Below, piece after piece: positions 42,337 through 51,494 of a stretch of DNA of 64,000 nucleotides (the stretch's first letter is position 1; each line of letters begins with the position of its first letter). The DNA lies in the NCBI GenBank assembly GCA_016291375.1, contig JAEEXE010000011.1, forward strand, positions 1 through 64,000, read 5' to 3'. The position numbers were made by a program, and so were the translations under genes. The notes under the pieces were generated by a model that was not told the DNA's origin, did no database searches, and saw nothing but the letters and a program-made list of their open reading frames with translations. The DNA comes from Butyrivibrio sp. (GTDB lineage: Bacteria > Bacillota > Clostridia > Lachnospirales > Lachnospiraceae).

Positions 42337-44064
42337 TCAGTCTATATTTATCCTTCCGCGCTCATCTACTTCATGTTTTGGCACTTTGGGAATATACATC
42401 GTGTTCTTGCAGCCGTGTGGTTCTGTATTATCTATCTCAAATAAATCTTTTCTCTCATACATGATCTCAAGTATCCTCTTAATGCTAAAGAGCCCAACTC
42501 TGCTACCATCTCTCGGAGCGGATGATGCGCTGTATCTAAAGTCATCCAGAATGTCCCCAGGATATCCTTTGCCATCGTCTTCTATAACCACTTTAAGCAT
42601 CTCTTCGGAATCTTTTTGCACAATTTCTGCCTTTATGAGGATAGTGAGCATGGAGTTAATATCAACGGCGTATTTATATTCGTTTTCTATAACGGTGTGT
42701 ATGAGCATCTGGGGTATATTCCACGCTCTTGCATCCTCTGCTGCATCTATATAGAAAAAGACGCATCCGGGATATTTGAGTTCCTGCATTTCAAAATAGT
42801 TCTCGACGTGCCTTATCTCTTCATCAAGCGTAACCGTATGAAGTCCCGATCTGAACATATATCTGATGTTCTTGGATAAAGAGTCTATGTAGCGCCTTAT
42901 CTCTTCATTTTTGCCCTGCTGTGAAAGGCTTGAGATGGTAGTCATTGCATTTAAGAAAAAGTGCGGTCTTATCTGCAGTTTTACACATCTAAGCTCAGTT
43001 TCCTGGAGAGATATCTGCTTTTCATAGGTCTTGATCTTAAGTCCCATGATCTCATCCATAAGTTTATTGAAAGTGTTTTTAAGCAGGTTAAATTCTTTAC
43101 TTCCAAACTCATCAGCTATTCTAAGCTCATAATCTCCGAGCTGGATCTTTTCCATGTCTCTCTGAAGCTTACCGACAGGCTTTATGATGCTCTTTCTAAG
43201 ATGCCTTACCATGAACATGGTAAAAGTAAAGAGAATAAGGATGATCGCGATCATCGCCCACACATCAAGCTGTAGGAATTTAAAGCTAAAGGTTTCCTTT
43301 GCGTATGCTCTTATGCAGTAGTTCTGGGCCCCCAGCACATACTCTTTTCCCCTGGGAGCAAATTCTGTTATATCTACGAGCCTGTCTCCCTCTTTGATGT
43401 CACCGGGATTTTCGCCGAATATTCCCCAGATCACCTTACTTTCCGCTTCATACAAAACAAGTGACATCTCGGAAAGGTCGCCTTCCATACTGTTTCCCAA
43501 AAAGCTGTTCATGGAAATATATACTGCCGCAGCTTCGTTCTGCCATACGTATATTTTGTACAGATATGTTGCCATTCCTATCTTTTCAATCTTCCAGTCG
43601 GCTTTAGCCCTTCCAAGAGATGCCTTTTCCATGGTAAAAGATCTTAGATAGTCCCTGTCTCCATAGCTTATTGTCGTGTTGGAATAGTCAAGACATGTAT
43701 TGTAAGTACTCTCTGCGATAACAAAAGTAACTTTGTTCTGATTGGCAGATACTGCCTCTTCCATCATTTCTTTTAGCCGAACAGAAGCATAGTATCTGTC
43801 AGATTCCTTGCTGCTCTTAAGCATGCTGTAATTGTCGTTTTTGTAGATCATCTGCTCAAGGAGCATGTCGGCGTACTGTATCTTATTGTCCAGCTCGCGT
43901 CCGTAGATCTCCACAAGATTCTCAGCGGAAGAAATCTGTGCATTTCTTATATTTCTATAGGAGTTGTTTACGTATACTCCAAAAACAGCAGCTATAAGTA
44001 TGCTCTGAATCACTATGAATATTATGGTCTTACGAATGACCGAAGATTCGCTCTTAATGCGCAT
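42337..44064 (-). CDS. YesM-like sensor histidine kinase
   Basis: A 575-residue membrane kinase: transmembrane helix near residues 11-29, an extracytoplasmic sensor of about 240 residues, a second helix near 270-290, a HAMP segment (LGDYELRIADEFG), the phosphorylated His in IRPHFFLNAMTTISS and an ATPase domain with VIENEYKYAV and DDGKGYPGD. It senses an extracellular saccharide and phosphorylates the YesN-like partner eight bases downstream. It begins the operon. Confidence 0.92.
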   Translation of the reverse strand: MRIKSESSVIRKTIIFIVIQSILIAAVFGVYVNNSYRNIRNAQISSAENLVEIYGRELDNKIQYADMLLEQMIYKNDNYSMLKSSKESDRYYASVRLKEMMEEAVSANQNKVTFVIAESTYNTCLDYSNTTISYGDRDYLRSFTMEKASLGRAKADWKIEKIGMATYLYKIYVWQNEAAAVYISMNSFLGNSMEGDLSEMSLVLYEAESKVIWGIFGENPGDIKEGDRLVDITEFAPRGKEYVLGAQNYCIRAYAKETFSFKFLQLDVWAMIAIILILFTFTMFMVRHLRKSIIKPVGKLQRDMEKIQLGDYELRIADEFGSKEFNLLKNTFNKLMDEIMGLKIKTYEKQISLQETELRCVKLQIRPHFFLNAMTTISSLSQQGKNEEIRRYIDSLSKNIRYMFRSGLHTVTLDEEIRHVENYFEMQELKYPGCVFFYIDAAEDARAWNIPQMLIHTVIENEYKYAVDINSMLTILIKAEIVQKDSEEMLKVVIEDDGKGYPGDILDDFRYSASSAPRDGSRVGLFSIKRILEIMYERKDLFEIDNTEPHGCKNTMYIPKVPKHEVDERGRINID

Positions 44065-44243
44065 ATGGGAACGCCCTCATAATCTGCTTATAATCTTATA
44101 ATAGCTACAAAAGACACTTTCCCCTTGCCCCCGGAAAAGTGTCTTAATATAAACGTCTATATTCAATTATTATCACAAATAAGATTATCCGACAAGCCGG
44201 TCAATCTTTTTTATGTATATACGCAGCGTTTGGACTAAGAGCC

Positions 44244-45485
44244 CTACTCAACCTGATCGTATCCCAAAACAGATCCGGCTCTGCATAGCCCCAAATATCC
44301 GTTCTCATCATACAGTGATGTGATATCATATCCTGCTGGAATCGTCACTTTAAGAGCCTCTCCCTTATGTCCCATAGAAAGGAACGATATAGTCAGTGTA
44401 ACATCAGGTCTCTCCATAAGGGCATTTCTTACTCCGCGGCTTAAGGTATTAAAGTGTCTCGTGGATGCAGTTACGGTCGCTCCCTCCGCAGCATTCTTGA
44501 TCATACGAACAATCTGCGCTTCAAAAACCGAATAAGCCGGAAGAGGTCTGGTCGCACTTACATCTCCACAACCTTCGCATATACAAGACTCAATCCCGTC
44601 CGACTCGGAGGTTGGCTCAAGTGTAGTCTTCCATACATATGAATGTTCATGATGATGATGTTCTGAAGGCAACTCAGGAACTTCATCCGGAACTCCCGGT
44701 TCAAATACTGCTTTAATTTCCACATCGGATGTCATGACATCAAATGTAGTCCTAGAGCTTGTCAAACTGGCAGGTGTCACTCCGCCCTTAACAACCTCCC
44801 AAGTCTTAAGTCGGTATCCGGGCTCCGGTATAGCGGTAATAGTTATCTCAAGACCCTCGATAGCCAAATCCTGACTCACGGTCGCGCTTCCGTTGCCATC
44901 GGTCGTCGCAACTATCTCATAAGCATCAACAAAAGAAATCTCTGTATTGCTAGTATCGTTTCCGGGTACACTTCCCGAAGTCCTGAAGTATGAATTCTTG
45001 GTAAACGTCCATTGGTCAACTGGAGCGGGCCACCCGGATATCGTGCCAATCTCTGATCCTGGTACACTGTCATCAAAATTATATGTATCCAATTTGCAAA
45101 CATGCCCCGAACCATCCGGATCAACTCTTGGACCGGTCTTATCAGCATAATCTGAGATATTATTCAGATAATCAATACGAGTTATTGTAGCAACTTCTCC
45201 GTTCACGGTTATATCAGCAGAATAACTGAATCCGTCAGCATCGTCGGCAATAAAAAGCATCCTTTCATTTTTTCTTACATAGCCTTCCGAAAGTACGCCC
45301 TTGGGAAGCTGGACTACGGTATCGATGAAATCCGCACCAGCATCGTCCTTCCATGTTATATCATATGCCAGAAATTCGCCCTCCGCATAGTACGGTTCCC
45401 TAGCATAAGCATCTTCAAACATGCTCATAAAAGATAAACTTAACAGTACCAAAGTAAGCAATATTGCCCTAATTCGTTTAAGCAT
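44244..45485 (-). CDS. Secreted repeat-domain protein with His-rich segment
   Basis: A 413-residue exported protein (signal peptide cleaved near VDAYA/R-type site after residue ~29). Residues ~190-275 form an InlB B-repeat-like domain (EIVATTDGNGSATVSQ, ITITAIPEPGYRLKTWEV, DVEIKAVFEPG). Then comes SEHHHHEHSY with a Cys pair in CICEGCGD, a plausible metal site, and a C-terminal domain of about 100 residues (QIVRMIKNAAEGATVTASTR). No sorting signal or anchor is seen. Function unknown; adhesion or metal binding are possibilities. Confidence 0.7.
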   Translation of the reverse strand: MLKRIRAILLTLVLLSLSFMSMFEDAYAREPYYAEGEFLAYDITWKDDAGADFIDTVVQLPKGVLSEGYVRKNERMLFIADDADGFSYSADITVNGEVATITRIDYLNNISDYADKTGPRVDPDGSGHVCKLDTYNFDDSVPGSEIGTISGWPAPVDQWTFTKNSYFRTSGSVPGNDTSNTEISFVDAYEIVATTDGNGSATVSQDLAIEGLEITITAIPEPGYRLKTWEVVKGGVTPASLTSSRTTFDVMTSDVEIKAVFEPGVPDEVPELPSEHHHHEHSYVWKTTLEPTSESDGIESCICEGCGDVSATRPLPAYSVFEAQIVRMIKNAAEGATVTASTRHFNTLSRGVRNALMERPDVTLTISFLSMGHKGEALKVTIPAGYDITSLYDENGYLGLCRAGSVLGYDQVE

Positions 45486-45636
45486 ATGTCTTCTCCTTTA
45501 GTTGATGATAACTATTATCTACATTATACTTTAAATTCATACCTCTTTGCCTATAAAGAAGTATTTTTTATTCCATACCAATATAGACACACAAAAACAA
45601 GAAATTCCTAAGTGGAATTTTATTTTTTCAAAAAAA

Positions 45637-45663
45637 ATAGCCGGGCTCGAAAGCCCGGCTATT
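45637..45663 (-). terminator. Strong rho-independent terminator
   Basis: AATAGCCGGGCT and AGCCCGGCTATT pair perfectly around CGAA; on the minus strand T8 follows. It ends the transcript of the unrecognised gene at 45682. Confidence 0.92.
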
Positions 45664-45681
45664 GTAAACAATCATCTTTAA

Positions 45682-46968
45682 TTAATCCAGATGATTAATA
45701 TTTATTGTTGCATTATAAACATTCTTTTCTCCACCAGTAAGTTTATCCAGTTTAAAGGATATCGGAATCTTTGAATCAGTTGCTTCTATGTGGAAAGATA
45801 GGGGATTATCATTCCAATTTGCGTTATCATAATATTCCTTAGGATCCATTATCCCATCTCGTGCCGCTTGTTTATTATCTCTCCAAAATTGGCAGGCAAA
45901 TGCCCACATAAATCCTTGCTTTAAGTCTGCTTTTTTAAATTGAAGTGCCATACAGCATCCTTCCATAAATTTATTATCATTTTCATATACTATAGTTGCA
46001 TATGAACACACATTATCAAGAACCTCGACAGGTTTGATAAAAGGCGGGAGATCCGGATGATTATCGAATTTGGGTATAGTCACCGGATCAGTATAATCCT
46101 TGTCCGTGCCGGCTATTACCGCGTTATCATGATATGAATCTGCAATTTTCCAATCGTTTTTATCATCCCAATTAAATACTTGCAATCTTACTGTATACCG
46201 CACATGTAAAATATTATACAAAACTATAAGCCCAATAAATACTACAACAAAAACAAGCGTAAATGATAATGTTGATAAAGTTGTTGCTGCAATCGCGCAA
46301 GAAAAGCCTTCCAATCCTAGTGCAGAAGCAGCATTAACCATCAACAATGAAAATGCTGCAGTAATAAACGATAAACCTTCAACAACAACATCTCCTAATG
46401 CAAATGCAATGATTGCGGATATGATAACATCCGGTAATAATACATTTGTGGTAAGATTATAGTTTGAAACACCCAATATTTGACCTTCATCTGTATATGT
46501 TCCTTGTTCAATAACATTATGGAACGAAGTTCCATTTTCAGATGTAATAACATCGGTTCTACGAACCCACATACATCCATGTTCAGACCAACTCATCAAG
46601 AATAAATCATCTCCATATTTAACTTTTGTCCATGCGCCATATCTATTTGTCTTAATATTATCGACAATTGGTTGTATTGCATCTTGTGCCACTTTTTCCA
46701 ATTGCTTTATCTTAGCAAAATCTTGTTTTTGATAGATATCTCTTACTCTATTGCTTGTTTTTAAATTAGGAATTTGTGTAGTTAATTCACTTTTTATTTC
46801 TGCTTTTCGCAATTCATCAGTCAAAAAATCATTGCAAGCAGACAACATCGAACCGTCACCATCAATTTCAACACCTTTCAAAAACGAAGGTATCGCAGTC
46901 AACGGTATTGTTCTTGCAGTTAATTCAACACTATCCCTTCTCTCAACAGTATTTGATGTTTTACCCAT
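45682..46968 (-). CDS. Unrecognised protein with central hydrophobic hairpin, possible pore-forming protein
   Basis: A 428-residue protein with no signal peptide and no recognised domain. Residues ~1-170 are helical and charged (LEKVAQDAIQPIVDNIKTNR). Residues ~175-255 hold two long hydrophobic stretches (VIISAIIAFALGDVVVEGLSF and an uninterrupted segment ending VVFIGLIVLYNILHV). The last ~170 residues are beta-like and Trp/Asn/Asp-rich (FNWDDKNDWKIADSYHDNAV, FHIEATDSKIPISFK). Soluble head, membrane hairpin and beta tail recall pore-forming toxins, but this is shape only. Base composition is visibly AT-richer than its neighbours. Its site is GGAGGTAAGTT. Own promoter and terminator. Confidence 0.55.
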   Translation of the reverse strand: MGKTSNTVERRDSVELTARTIPLTAIPSFLKGVEIDGDGSMLSACNDFLTDELRKAEIKSELTTQIPNLKTSNRVRDIYQKQDFAKIKQLEKVAQDAIQPIVDNIKTNRYGAWTKVKYGDDLFLMSWSEHGCMWVRRTDVITSENGTSFHNVIEQGTYTDEGQILGVSNYNLTTNVLLPDVIISAIIAFALGDVVVEGLSFITAAFSLLMVNAASALGLEGFSCAIAATTLSTLSFTLVFVVVFIGLIVLYNILHVRYTVRLQVFNWDDKNDWKIADSYHDNAVIAGTDKDYTDPVTIPKFDNHPDLPPFIKPVEVLDNVCSYATIVYENDNKFMEGCCMALQFKKADLKQGFMWAFACQFWRDNKQAARDGIMDPKEYYDNANWNDNPLSFHIEATDSKIPISFKLDKLTGGEKNVYNATININHLD

Positions 46969-47131
46969 AACTTACCTCCTTCTTGGCTCTAAGCCAATAC
47001 AAATAGATTCCCATTACCTCTGTTAAAACCAACTGCCGCTAACTTTTATATCGTTACATACATATAGACTCACTTTAAAAAGTAATTCCTAACTAAAAAT
47101 CGAAAAATAATCTCGGCAAAATAGACAAAAA

Positions 47132-47160
47132 AATCGAGCAGATTTCTCTACTCGATTTCA
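47132..47160 (-). terminator. Terminator after glgA
   Basis: AAATCGAGTA and TGCTCGATTT form the stem on the minus strand around GAGAAATC, followed by TTTTG. It lies about 40 bases beyond the glgA stop. Confidence 0.75.
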
Positions 47161-47202
47161 AATCATTTTTATTATTTTTTTCATCATAACCGTTTTAAGG
47201 AA

Positions 47203-48648
47203 TTATCCAACAAGCCAGTCGTACATTTCCTGGTATTTCTCGGCTGAAACCTTCCAGGAGAAGTCAACTGCCATGGCTCTGTCAATCATCTTGTTCCACT
47301 CACGCTTCCTATCGTAGAATACCTGCTCAGCCTGACGTATAGTGTCAAGCATCTCGTGGGCGTTGTAATTAAGGAAGCCAAAGCCGGTTCCGGTTCCTTC
47401 GTACTTGTTATAAGGCTCAACGGTGTCGATAAGTCCGCCTGTCTGCCTTACGATGGGAATGGTGCCGTATCTAAGTGCCATGAGCTGTGAAAGTCCGCAG
47501 GGTTCAAAAAGCGAAGGCATCAGGAATACATCGGATGCTGCATATATCTTGTGAGACATAGGCTCTGAATAGTAGATATTGGCAGAAACCTTGTCATTGT
47601 ACTTCCAGTCAAAGTGGCGGAAGGAATTCTCGTACTGCTCTTCGCCTGTTCCAAGAACTACAAGCTGAATCGCATCCTGACAGAGTTCATCAAGGATACA
47701 GTTGATAAGATCAAAGCCTTTCTGGTCGGTAAGTCTTGAAACAATTCCGATCATCATGCACTTATCGTCTTCTTTAAGTCCAAGCTCTTTCTGAAGAGCT
47801 CTCTTATTCTTGATCTTTTCCTTGCGGAAATTGATTGCGTTGTATTTGTAGGGGATATACTCATCCGTCTCAGGATTGAACTCGTCATAGTCAATACCGT
47901 TGACGATACCTCTAAGATCTCCTGCCCTTGCTCTAAGGAGTCCGTCAAGATTCTCGCCGTAGAACTCGGTTTTGATCTCCTCAGCATAGGCAACACTTAC
48001 GGTTGTAACAGCGTCAGAATAGACAATACCGCCCTTTAAAAGATCTGCATCCTTAAAGAGTCCGAGTTTGTCGGATGTAAAATAGAAATCGGGAAGCCCC
48101 GTGATATCTCTTACAGTCTTAATATCCCATTTTCCCTGGAACTTAAGATTGTGGATAGTCATAATGGCCTTGATGCCTCTAAAGAACTCATTTCCCTGGA
48201 ATCTCTCCTTGAGATATACGGGAACAAGTCCTGTCTGCCAGTCGTGGCAGTGAATAATATCAGGTCTAAAGTCTATTACCGGCAGAATAGAAAGAGCTGC
48301 CTTGGAAAAGAAGGCAAACTTTTCTATTTCAAACACAGTATCATCCCCGTAGGGCTTCATTCCGTTAAAATAGAACTCGTTGTCAATAAAATAGTACTTG
48401 ATGCCATCAACCTCAGCCTTGAAGATACCTACATACTCATTCTTCCAATGGAAATCCATATAGAAGTTAGAGATATATTCCATCTTGTCCTTCATCTGCT
48501 GGCTGATACACTTATACAAAGGTAGAATGACACGAACGTCAAAGTATCTCTTATCAATCTCTTTGGGAAGGGAGCCCACTACATCAGCGAGTCCTCCCGT
48601 CTTGATAAAAGGCACTCCTTCTGAAGCCACAAACAGGATTTTTTTCAT
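47203..48648 (-). CDS. glgA: Glycogen synthase
   Basis: A 481-residue GT5 glucosyltransferase. KILFVASEGVPFIKTGGLADV contains the KTGGL ADP-glucose-binding motif; GIVSRLTDQKGFD and MPSLFEPCGLSQLMALRYG are the C-terminal nucleotide and catalytic motifs. It transfers glucose from ADP-glucose to the non-reducing end of alpha-1,4-glucan in the cytoplasm. The ATG overlaps the trpS stop (TAATG), an unusual pairing that makes the two genes translationally coupled. No other glg gene is in the window. Confidence 0.93.
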   Translation of the reverse strand: MKKILFVASEGVPFIKTGGLADVVGSLPKEIDKRYFDVRVILPLYKCISQQMKDKMEYISNFYMDFHWKNEYVGIFKAEVDGIKYYFIDNEFYFNGMKPYGDDTVFEIEKFAFFSKAALSILPVIDFRPDIIHCHDWQTGLVPVYLKERFQGNEFFRGIKAIMTIHNLKFQGKWDIKTVRDITGLPDFYFTSDKLGLFKDADLLKGGIVYSDAVTTVSVAYAEEIKTEFYGENLDGLLRARAGDLRGIVNGIDYDEFNPETDEYIPYKYNAINFRKEKIKNKRALQKELGLKEDDKCMMIGIVSRLTDQKGFDLINCILDELCQDAIQLVVLGTGEEQYENSFRHFDWKYNDKVSANIYYSEPMSHKIYAASDVFLMPSLFEPCGLSQLMALRYGTIPIVRQTGGLIDTVEPYNKYEGTGTGFGFLNYNAHEMLDTIRQAEQVFYDRKREWNKMIDRAMAVDFSWKVSAEKYQEMYDWLVG

Positions 48649-49742
48649 TATTCTGACATCTCCTCATACTTTGCGGATTGCATAGCTATAAGTTCTTTAT
48701 CGTCGAAATAATTGATCTTCATTGCATTCTTAACATCGGAAAGAGTCTGCGCAGCAACTTCCTTGGCTACTTCGCTGCCCTTTCTGAGTACTTCATATAC
48801 ATAAGGAATATCCTTCTGGAATTCCTTTCTCTTGTTTCTGATGGGTTCAAGCTCTGCCTGAAGCACGCTGTTAAGGAACTTCTTGACCTTAACGTCTCCA
48901 AGTCCGCCTCTCTTGTAGTGATCCTTCATCTCCTGAAGGCAAGCATACTCAGGTGCAAACTCAGCAAAGTGCTCATCTCTTGCAAATGCATCAAGATAGA
49001 TGAATACAGGGTTACCCTCAACTTCACCGGGATCCTCAACCCTTAAGTGATTGGGATCTGTGAACATGCTCATAACCTTTTTCTTGATAGAATCAGGCTC
49101 CTCTGAAAGGTAAATACAGTTTCCAAGAGACTTACTCATCTTGGCCTTGCCATCAATACCGGGGAGACGTAAGCATGCAGCGTTGTCAGGTAAAAGAATC
49201 TCCGGCTCCACCAAAGCTTCGCCATATACCGAATTAAACTTTCTAACAATCTCTTTGCACTGCTCGATCATAGGCTCCTGATCCTCTCCCGCAGGAACGG
49301 TAGTAGCCTTAAATGCTGTAATATCAGCAGCCTGACTGATAGGATATGTAAAGAATCCTACAGGAATACTTGTACCAAAGTTTCTCATCTGAAGCTCAGT
49401 CTTAACTGTGGGATTTCTCTGAAGTCTTGATACAGTTACGAGATTCATGTAGTAAAATGACAGCTCTGTCAGCTCAGGAATCTGTGACTGAATGAAAAGT
49501 GTTGATTTCGCAGGATCAAGACCTGCAGCGAGATAATCAAGTGCTACCTCAATGATATTCTGACGAACCTTCTCAGGGTTGTCTGCGTTATCTGTAAGAG
49601 CCTGTGCATCGGCTATCATAATAAAAATCTTGTCATACTCGCCGGAATTCTGAAGTTCCACTCTCCTGCGGAGTGAACCTACATAATGTCCTACGTGGAG
49701 CTTGCCTGTAGGGCGATCTCCGGTCAAAATAATCTTACTCAT
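48648..49742 (-). CDS. trpS: Tryptophan--tRNA ligase
   Basis: A 364-residue class I aminoacyl-tRNA synthetase. [17 protein letters not shown] holds the HIGH-type motif (HVGH), and [15 protein letters not shown] the KMSKS motif. It charges tRNA-Trp in the cytoplasm. Length and motifs are normal for the longer TrpRS subgroup. It overlaps glgA downstream by one base and follows cbiD by about 50 bases. Confidence 0.95.
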   Translation of the reverse strand: MSKIILTGDRPTGKLHVGHYVGSLRRRVELQNSGEYDKIFIMIADAQALTDNADNPEKVRQNIIEVALDYLAAGLDPAKSTLFIQSQIPELTELSFYYMNLVTVSRLQRNPTVKTELQMRNFGTSIPVGFFTYPISQAADITAFKATTVPAGEDQEPMIEQCKEIVRKFNSVYGEALVEPEILLPDNAACLRLPGIDGKAKMSKSLGNCIYLSEEPDSIKKKVMSMFTDPNHLRVEDPGEVEGNPVFIYLDAFARDEHFAEFAPEYACLQEMKDHYKRGGLGDVKVKKFLNSVLQAELEPIRNKRKEFQKDIPYVYEVLRKGSEVAKEVAAQTLSDVKNAMKINYFDDKELIAMQSAKYEEMSE

Positions 49743-49793
49743 CTCGAATGTATCTCCTAATAATCTAGTTTAAAAATGTATATATAGAATACC

Positions 49794-50999
49794 TTATTTT
49801 AACTTTAGTGACAATGCGTATTGGTCCTGAGAGACTTTAATTATCACATTTCTGGTATTTCTAGTTGCACCAAGAAGTCCAAACTCTTCAGAGAAAAGAG
49901 CAACTCCAAACTTAAGCTTTCCAAAACATCTCTTTTCAACAGCTCTATCTATCTCATTCATAATGCTGCCCATAACCCTGTCTCTTAATCCCCATGTATC
50001 AAGAAGTGACAATATCTCGTCAACGGTGACACAAGCCATAACGGTCCTTACCTGACTGGATGTGCCTCCAACTATAGCAGTATGAGCCGCAAATATCTCT
50101 CTTCTGCCGTCAGAAGCATAGGAATTGGTATTCATGATACCGGCTGCAAGTTTAACGAGCTTACCTACGTTACCAACCAAAAGAATGCTCTCAATTCCCG
50201 CATTAACGGCTGCATCAATGGCAGAGCCGGGGAAATTGAAGCAGTATATTGATGTATCAAGTGTAACATGAAGATTCTTATAAACCTGATCTGCGCAGTA
50301 ATTACCGGGAGAAATAATGAGATTGTTGACGCCAAGAGCCGTCTGTTTCTCAATCTGGTTCTCAATGGAAGCGACAATATCTCTTTGATGGACCTGAGAA
50401 AGTGTTCCGCACTCACCCATAATGGTGATACCGCCAGCGTAAGCTGCCTGACCAACCGTCTGTTTTGCAGCTATCATCATGCCCTCAGGGCAGCTGACAG
50501 TTATCAGAAGAAACTGTGCTCCGTCTGCAATCTCGCACACATTCGCAACGGAGTCAAAGATCATATCCCTTGCGTCTTTCTCAATAAGAGCCTCACCTCT
50601 CCTGATACCCGGAACACCGTCAAAGGCAATACCAATGCCTTCTCCTCCCTTTATAAAAAGATTGCCGTATCTGGGATCAATATGTACGCTCTCATCGAGC
50701 TTACGAAGATCTGAAAGTCTGGACACAACAATATGAATCTCTGCTCTGTCTCTTATATCGGGAGCTGCTCCTCCCTCCATGATGGAATAGAAATGAGCAT
50801 GGTTTTCGTCGCAGTCCTCTTCTACTTTGTATACTGAGATGGTCCTTGAATTACCACCCTGATGTCTTATGGTAACAAACTCATAGTCAATTCTGAAAAG
50901 CAAACAAGCCGCAGCTGCCCTTGCAGCAGCTGCAGCACAATCTCCCGTCGTAAGTGGGCTTAGAATCAACCCCGCACTTCTAGCCACATTAGCGTCCAT
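49794..50999 (-). CDS. cbiD: Cobalt-precorrin-5B C1-methyltransferase-like protein, CbiD
   Basis: A 401-residue protein with the CbiD hallmark LTTGDCAAAAARAAAACLL at the N-terminus, SPGNYCADQVYKNL in the second half and GNVGKLVKLAAGIMNTNS. CbiD methylates cobalt-precorrin-5B at C1 in the anaerobic cobalamin pathway. The start MDANVARSAG has GAGG seven bases upstream; a TTG five codons earlier is not needed. The usual neighbours cbiE, cbiT and cbiC are absent, and no cobalamin riboswitch is visible upstream, so it is an isolated copy. Confidence 0.85.
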   Translation of the reverse strand: MDANVARSAGLILSPLTTGDCAAAAARAAAACLLFRIDYEFVTIRHQGGNSRTISVYKVEEDCDENHAHFYSIMEGGAAPDIRDRAEIHIVVSRLSDLRKLDESVHIDPRYGNLFIKGGEGIGIAFDGVPGIRRGEALIEKDARDMIFDSVANVCEIADGAQFLLITVSCPEGMMIAAKQTVGQAAYAGGITIMGECGTLSQVHQRDIVASIENQIEKQTALGVNNLIISPGNYCADQVYKNLHVTLDTSIYCFNFPGSAIDAAVNAGIESILLVGNVGKLVKLAAGIMNTNSYASDGRREIFAAHTAIVGGTSSQVRTVMACVTVDEILSLLDTWGLRDRVMGSIMNEIDRAVEKRCFGKLKFGVALFSEEFGLLGATRNTRNVIIKVSQDQYALSLKLK

Positions 51000-51105
51000 A
51001 CTGTATCCTCGCAAACTTTTTACTGTTAATTTTATAATGAAATTATACTATATTTCGTTTGTAAGTTATTTATTATTTCGATTTACTTTATGCTTAATTT
51101 ATAAT

Positions 51106-51145
51106 TTGTCCATACTTTGTACAAATCTGATATCTATTATATTAC
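51106..51145 (+). promoter_or_regulatory. Candidate promoter for the small RNA
   Basis: TTGTAC at 51117-51122 is followed after 17 bases by TATTAC at 51140-51145; an alternative -10 is TATTAT at 51135-51140. Neither is perfect. Confidence 0.35.
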
Positions 51146-51147
51146 TA

Positions 51148-51265
51148 TCAGAAGTGAAAACTTCTGACTCCCCCAACAAAACTTTTTTCATACCGGGTCG
51201 ATTGGCTCCCCACCGGTCGACCCCTCCTCCCAAAACTCCGCACCTAACCGATAGGTGCGTTTTTT
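51148..51265 (+). ncRNA. Candidate small RNA with C-rich loops
   Basis: About 118 bases with no reading frame. Stem 1: TCAGAAGT/ACTTCTGA with a GAAA tetraloop (51148-51167). Single-stranded CTCCCCCAAC follows. Stem 2: GGGTCGATTGG/CCGGTCGACCC (two G-U pairs) with loop CTCCCCA (51195-51223). Then CTCCTCCC and a terminator. The repeated unpaired TCCC/CTCC segments could pair with Shine-Dalgarno sequences, as in C-rich-loop regulatory RNAs of Firmicutes. No family name was recognised. Confidence 0.55.
51239..51265 (+). terminator. Rho-independent terminator of the small RNA
   Basis: CGCACCTA and TAGGTGCG pair around ACCGA and are followed by TTTTTTAT on the plus strand. No plus-strand protein gene lies upstream, which is why a small RNA is proposed. 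Confidence 0.8.
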
Positions 51266-51272
51266 ATATAAT

Positions 51273-51380
51273 AGGTAAACCTATTATATAAAAAAATGGG
51301 TGCGCACCTCGCGGAAATGATGATAATTGCTTCGCAATACCGCTCGGGCGCGAAAGAGTCGCACGCTCCTCTTTTTGTAG
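51273..51380 (+). repeat. Dispersed structured element, copy B
   Basis: TAATAGGT/ACCTATTA hairpin, an A-rich stretch, then GTGCGCACCTCGCGGAAATGA, TAATTGCTTCGCAATACCGC and GGGCGCGAAAGAGTC. This is about 75 bases closely matching the minus-strand copy at 19830-19901, with the same GCGG/CCGC and ATTGC/GCAAT pairings. AAAGAG/CTCTTT with a following TTTTG ends it like a terminator. Confidence 0.65.
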
Positions 51381-51493
51381 AGCACTTGCTGAGGTTTTTT
51401 CGAAGCTAGTGCGAACAACGCAACTACACTTAACGAGGTTCTTACGAGTTTAGTGTGGCTTGCGTCTCCTTATTATCAGAGCACTTGCTGAGG
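51379..51493. repeat. Two related hairpins flanked by a 16-base direct repeat
   Basis: AGAGCACTTGCTGAGG is present at 51379-51394 and 51478-51493. The first copy forms GCACTTGCT/AGCTAGTGC around GAGGTTTTTTCGA. Between the copies, ACGCAA/TTGCGT, ACACT/AGTGT and AAC/GTT enclose GAGGTTCTTACGA. The two loops are nearly the same. The second direct repeat ends just before the stop codon of the minus-strand gene at 51495. Confidence 0.6.
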
Positions 51494-51494
51494 C

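Noticed and set aside
51000-51240. Cobalamin riboswitch upstream of cbiD
   Set aside because: No B12-box-like sequence or matching stems were seen on the minus strand; the structured part there is better read as a plus-strand RNA.
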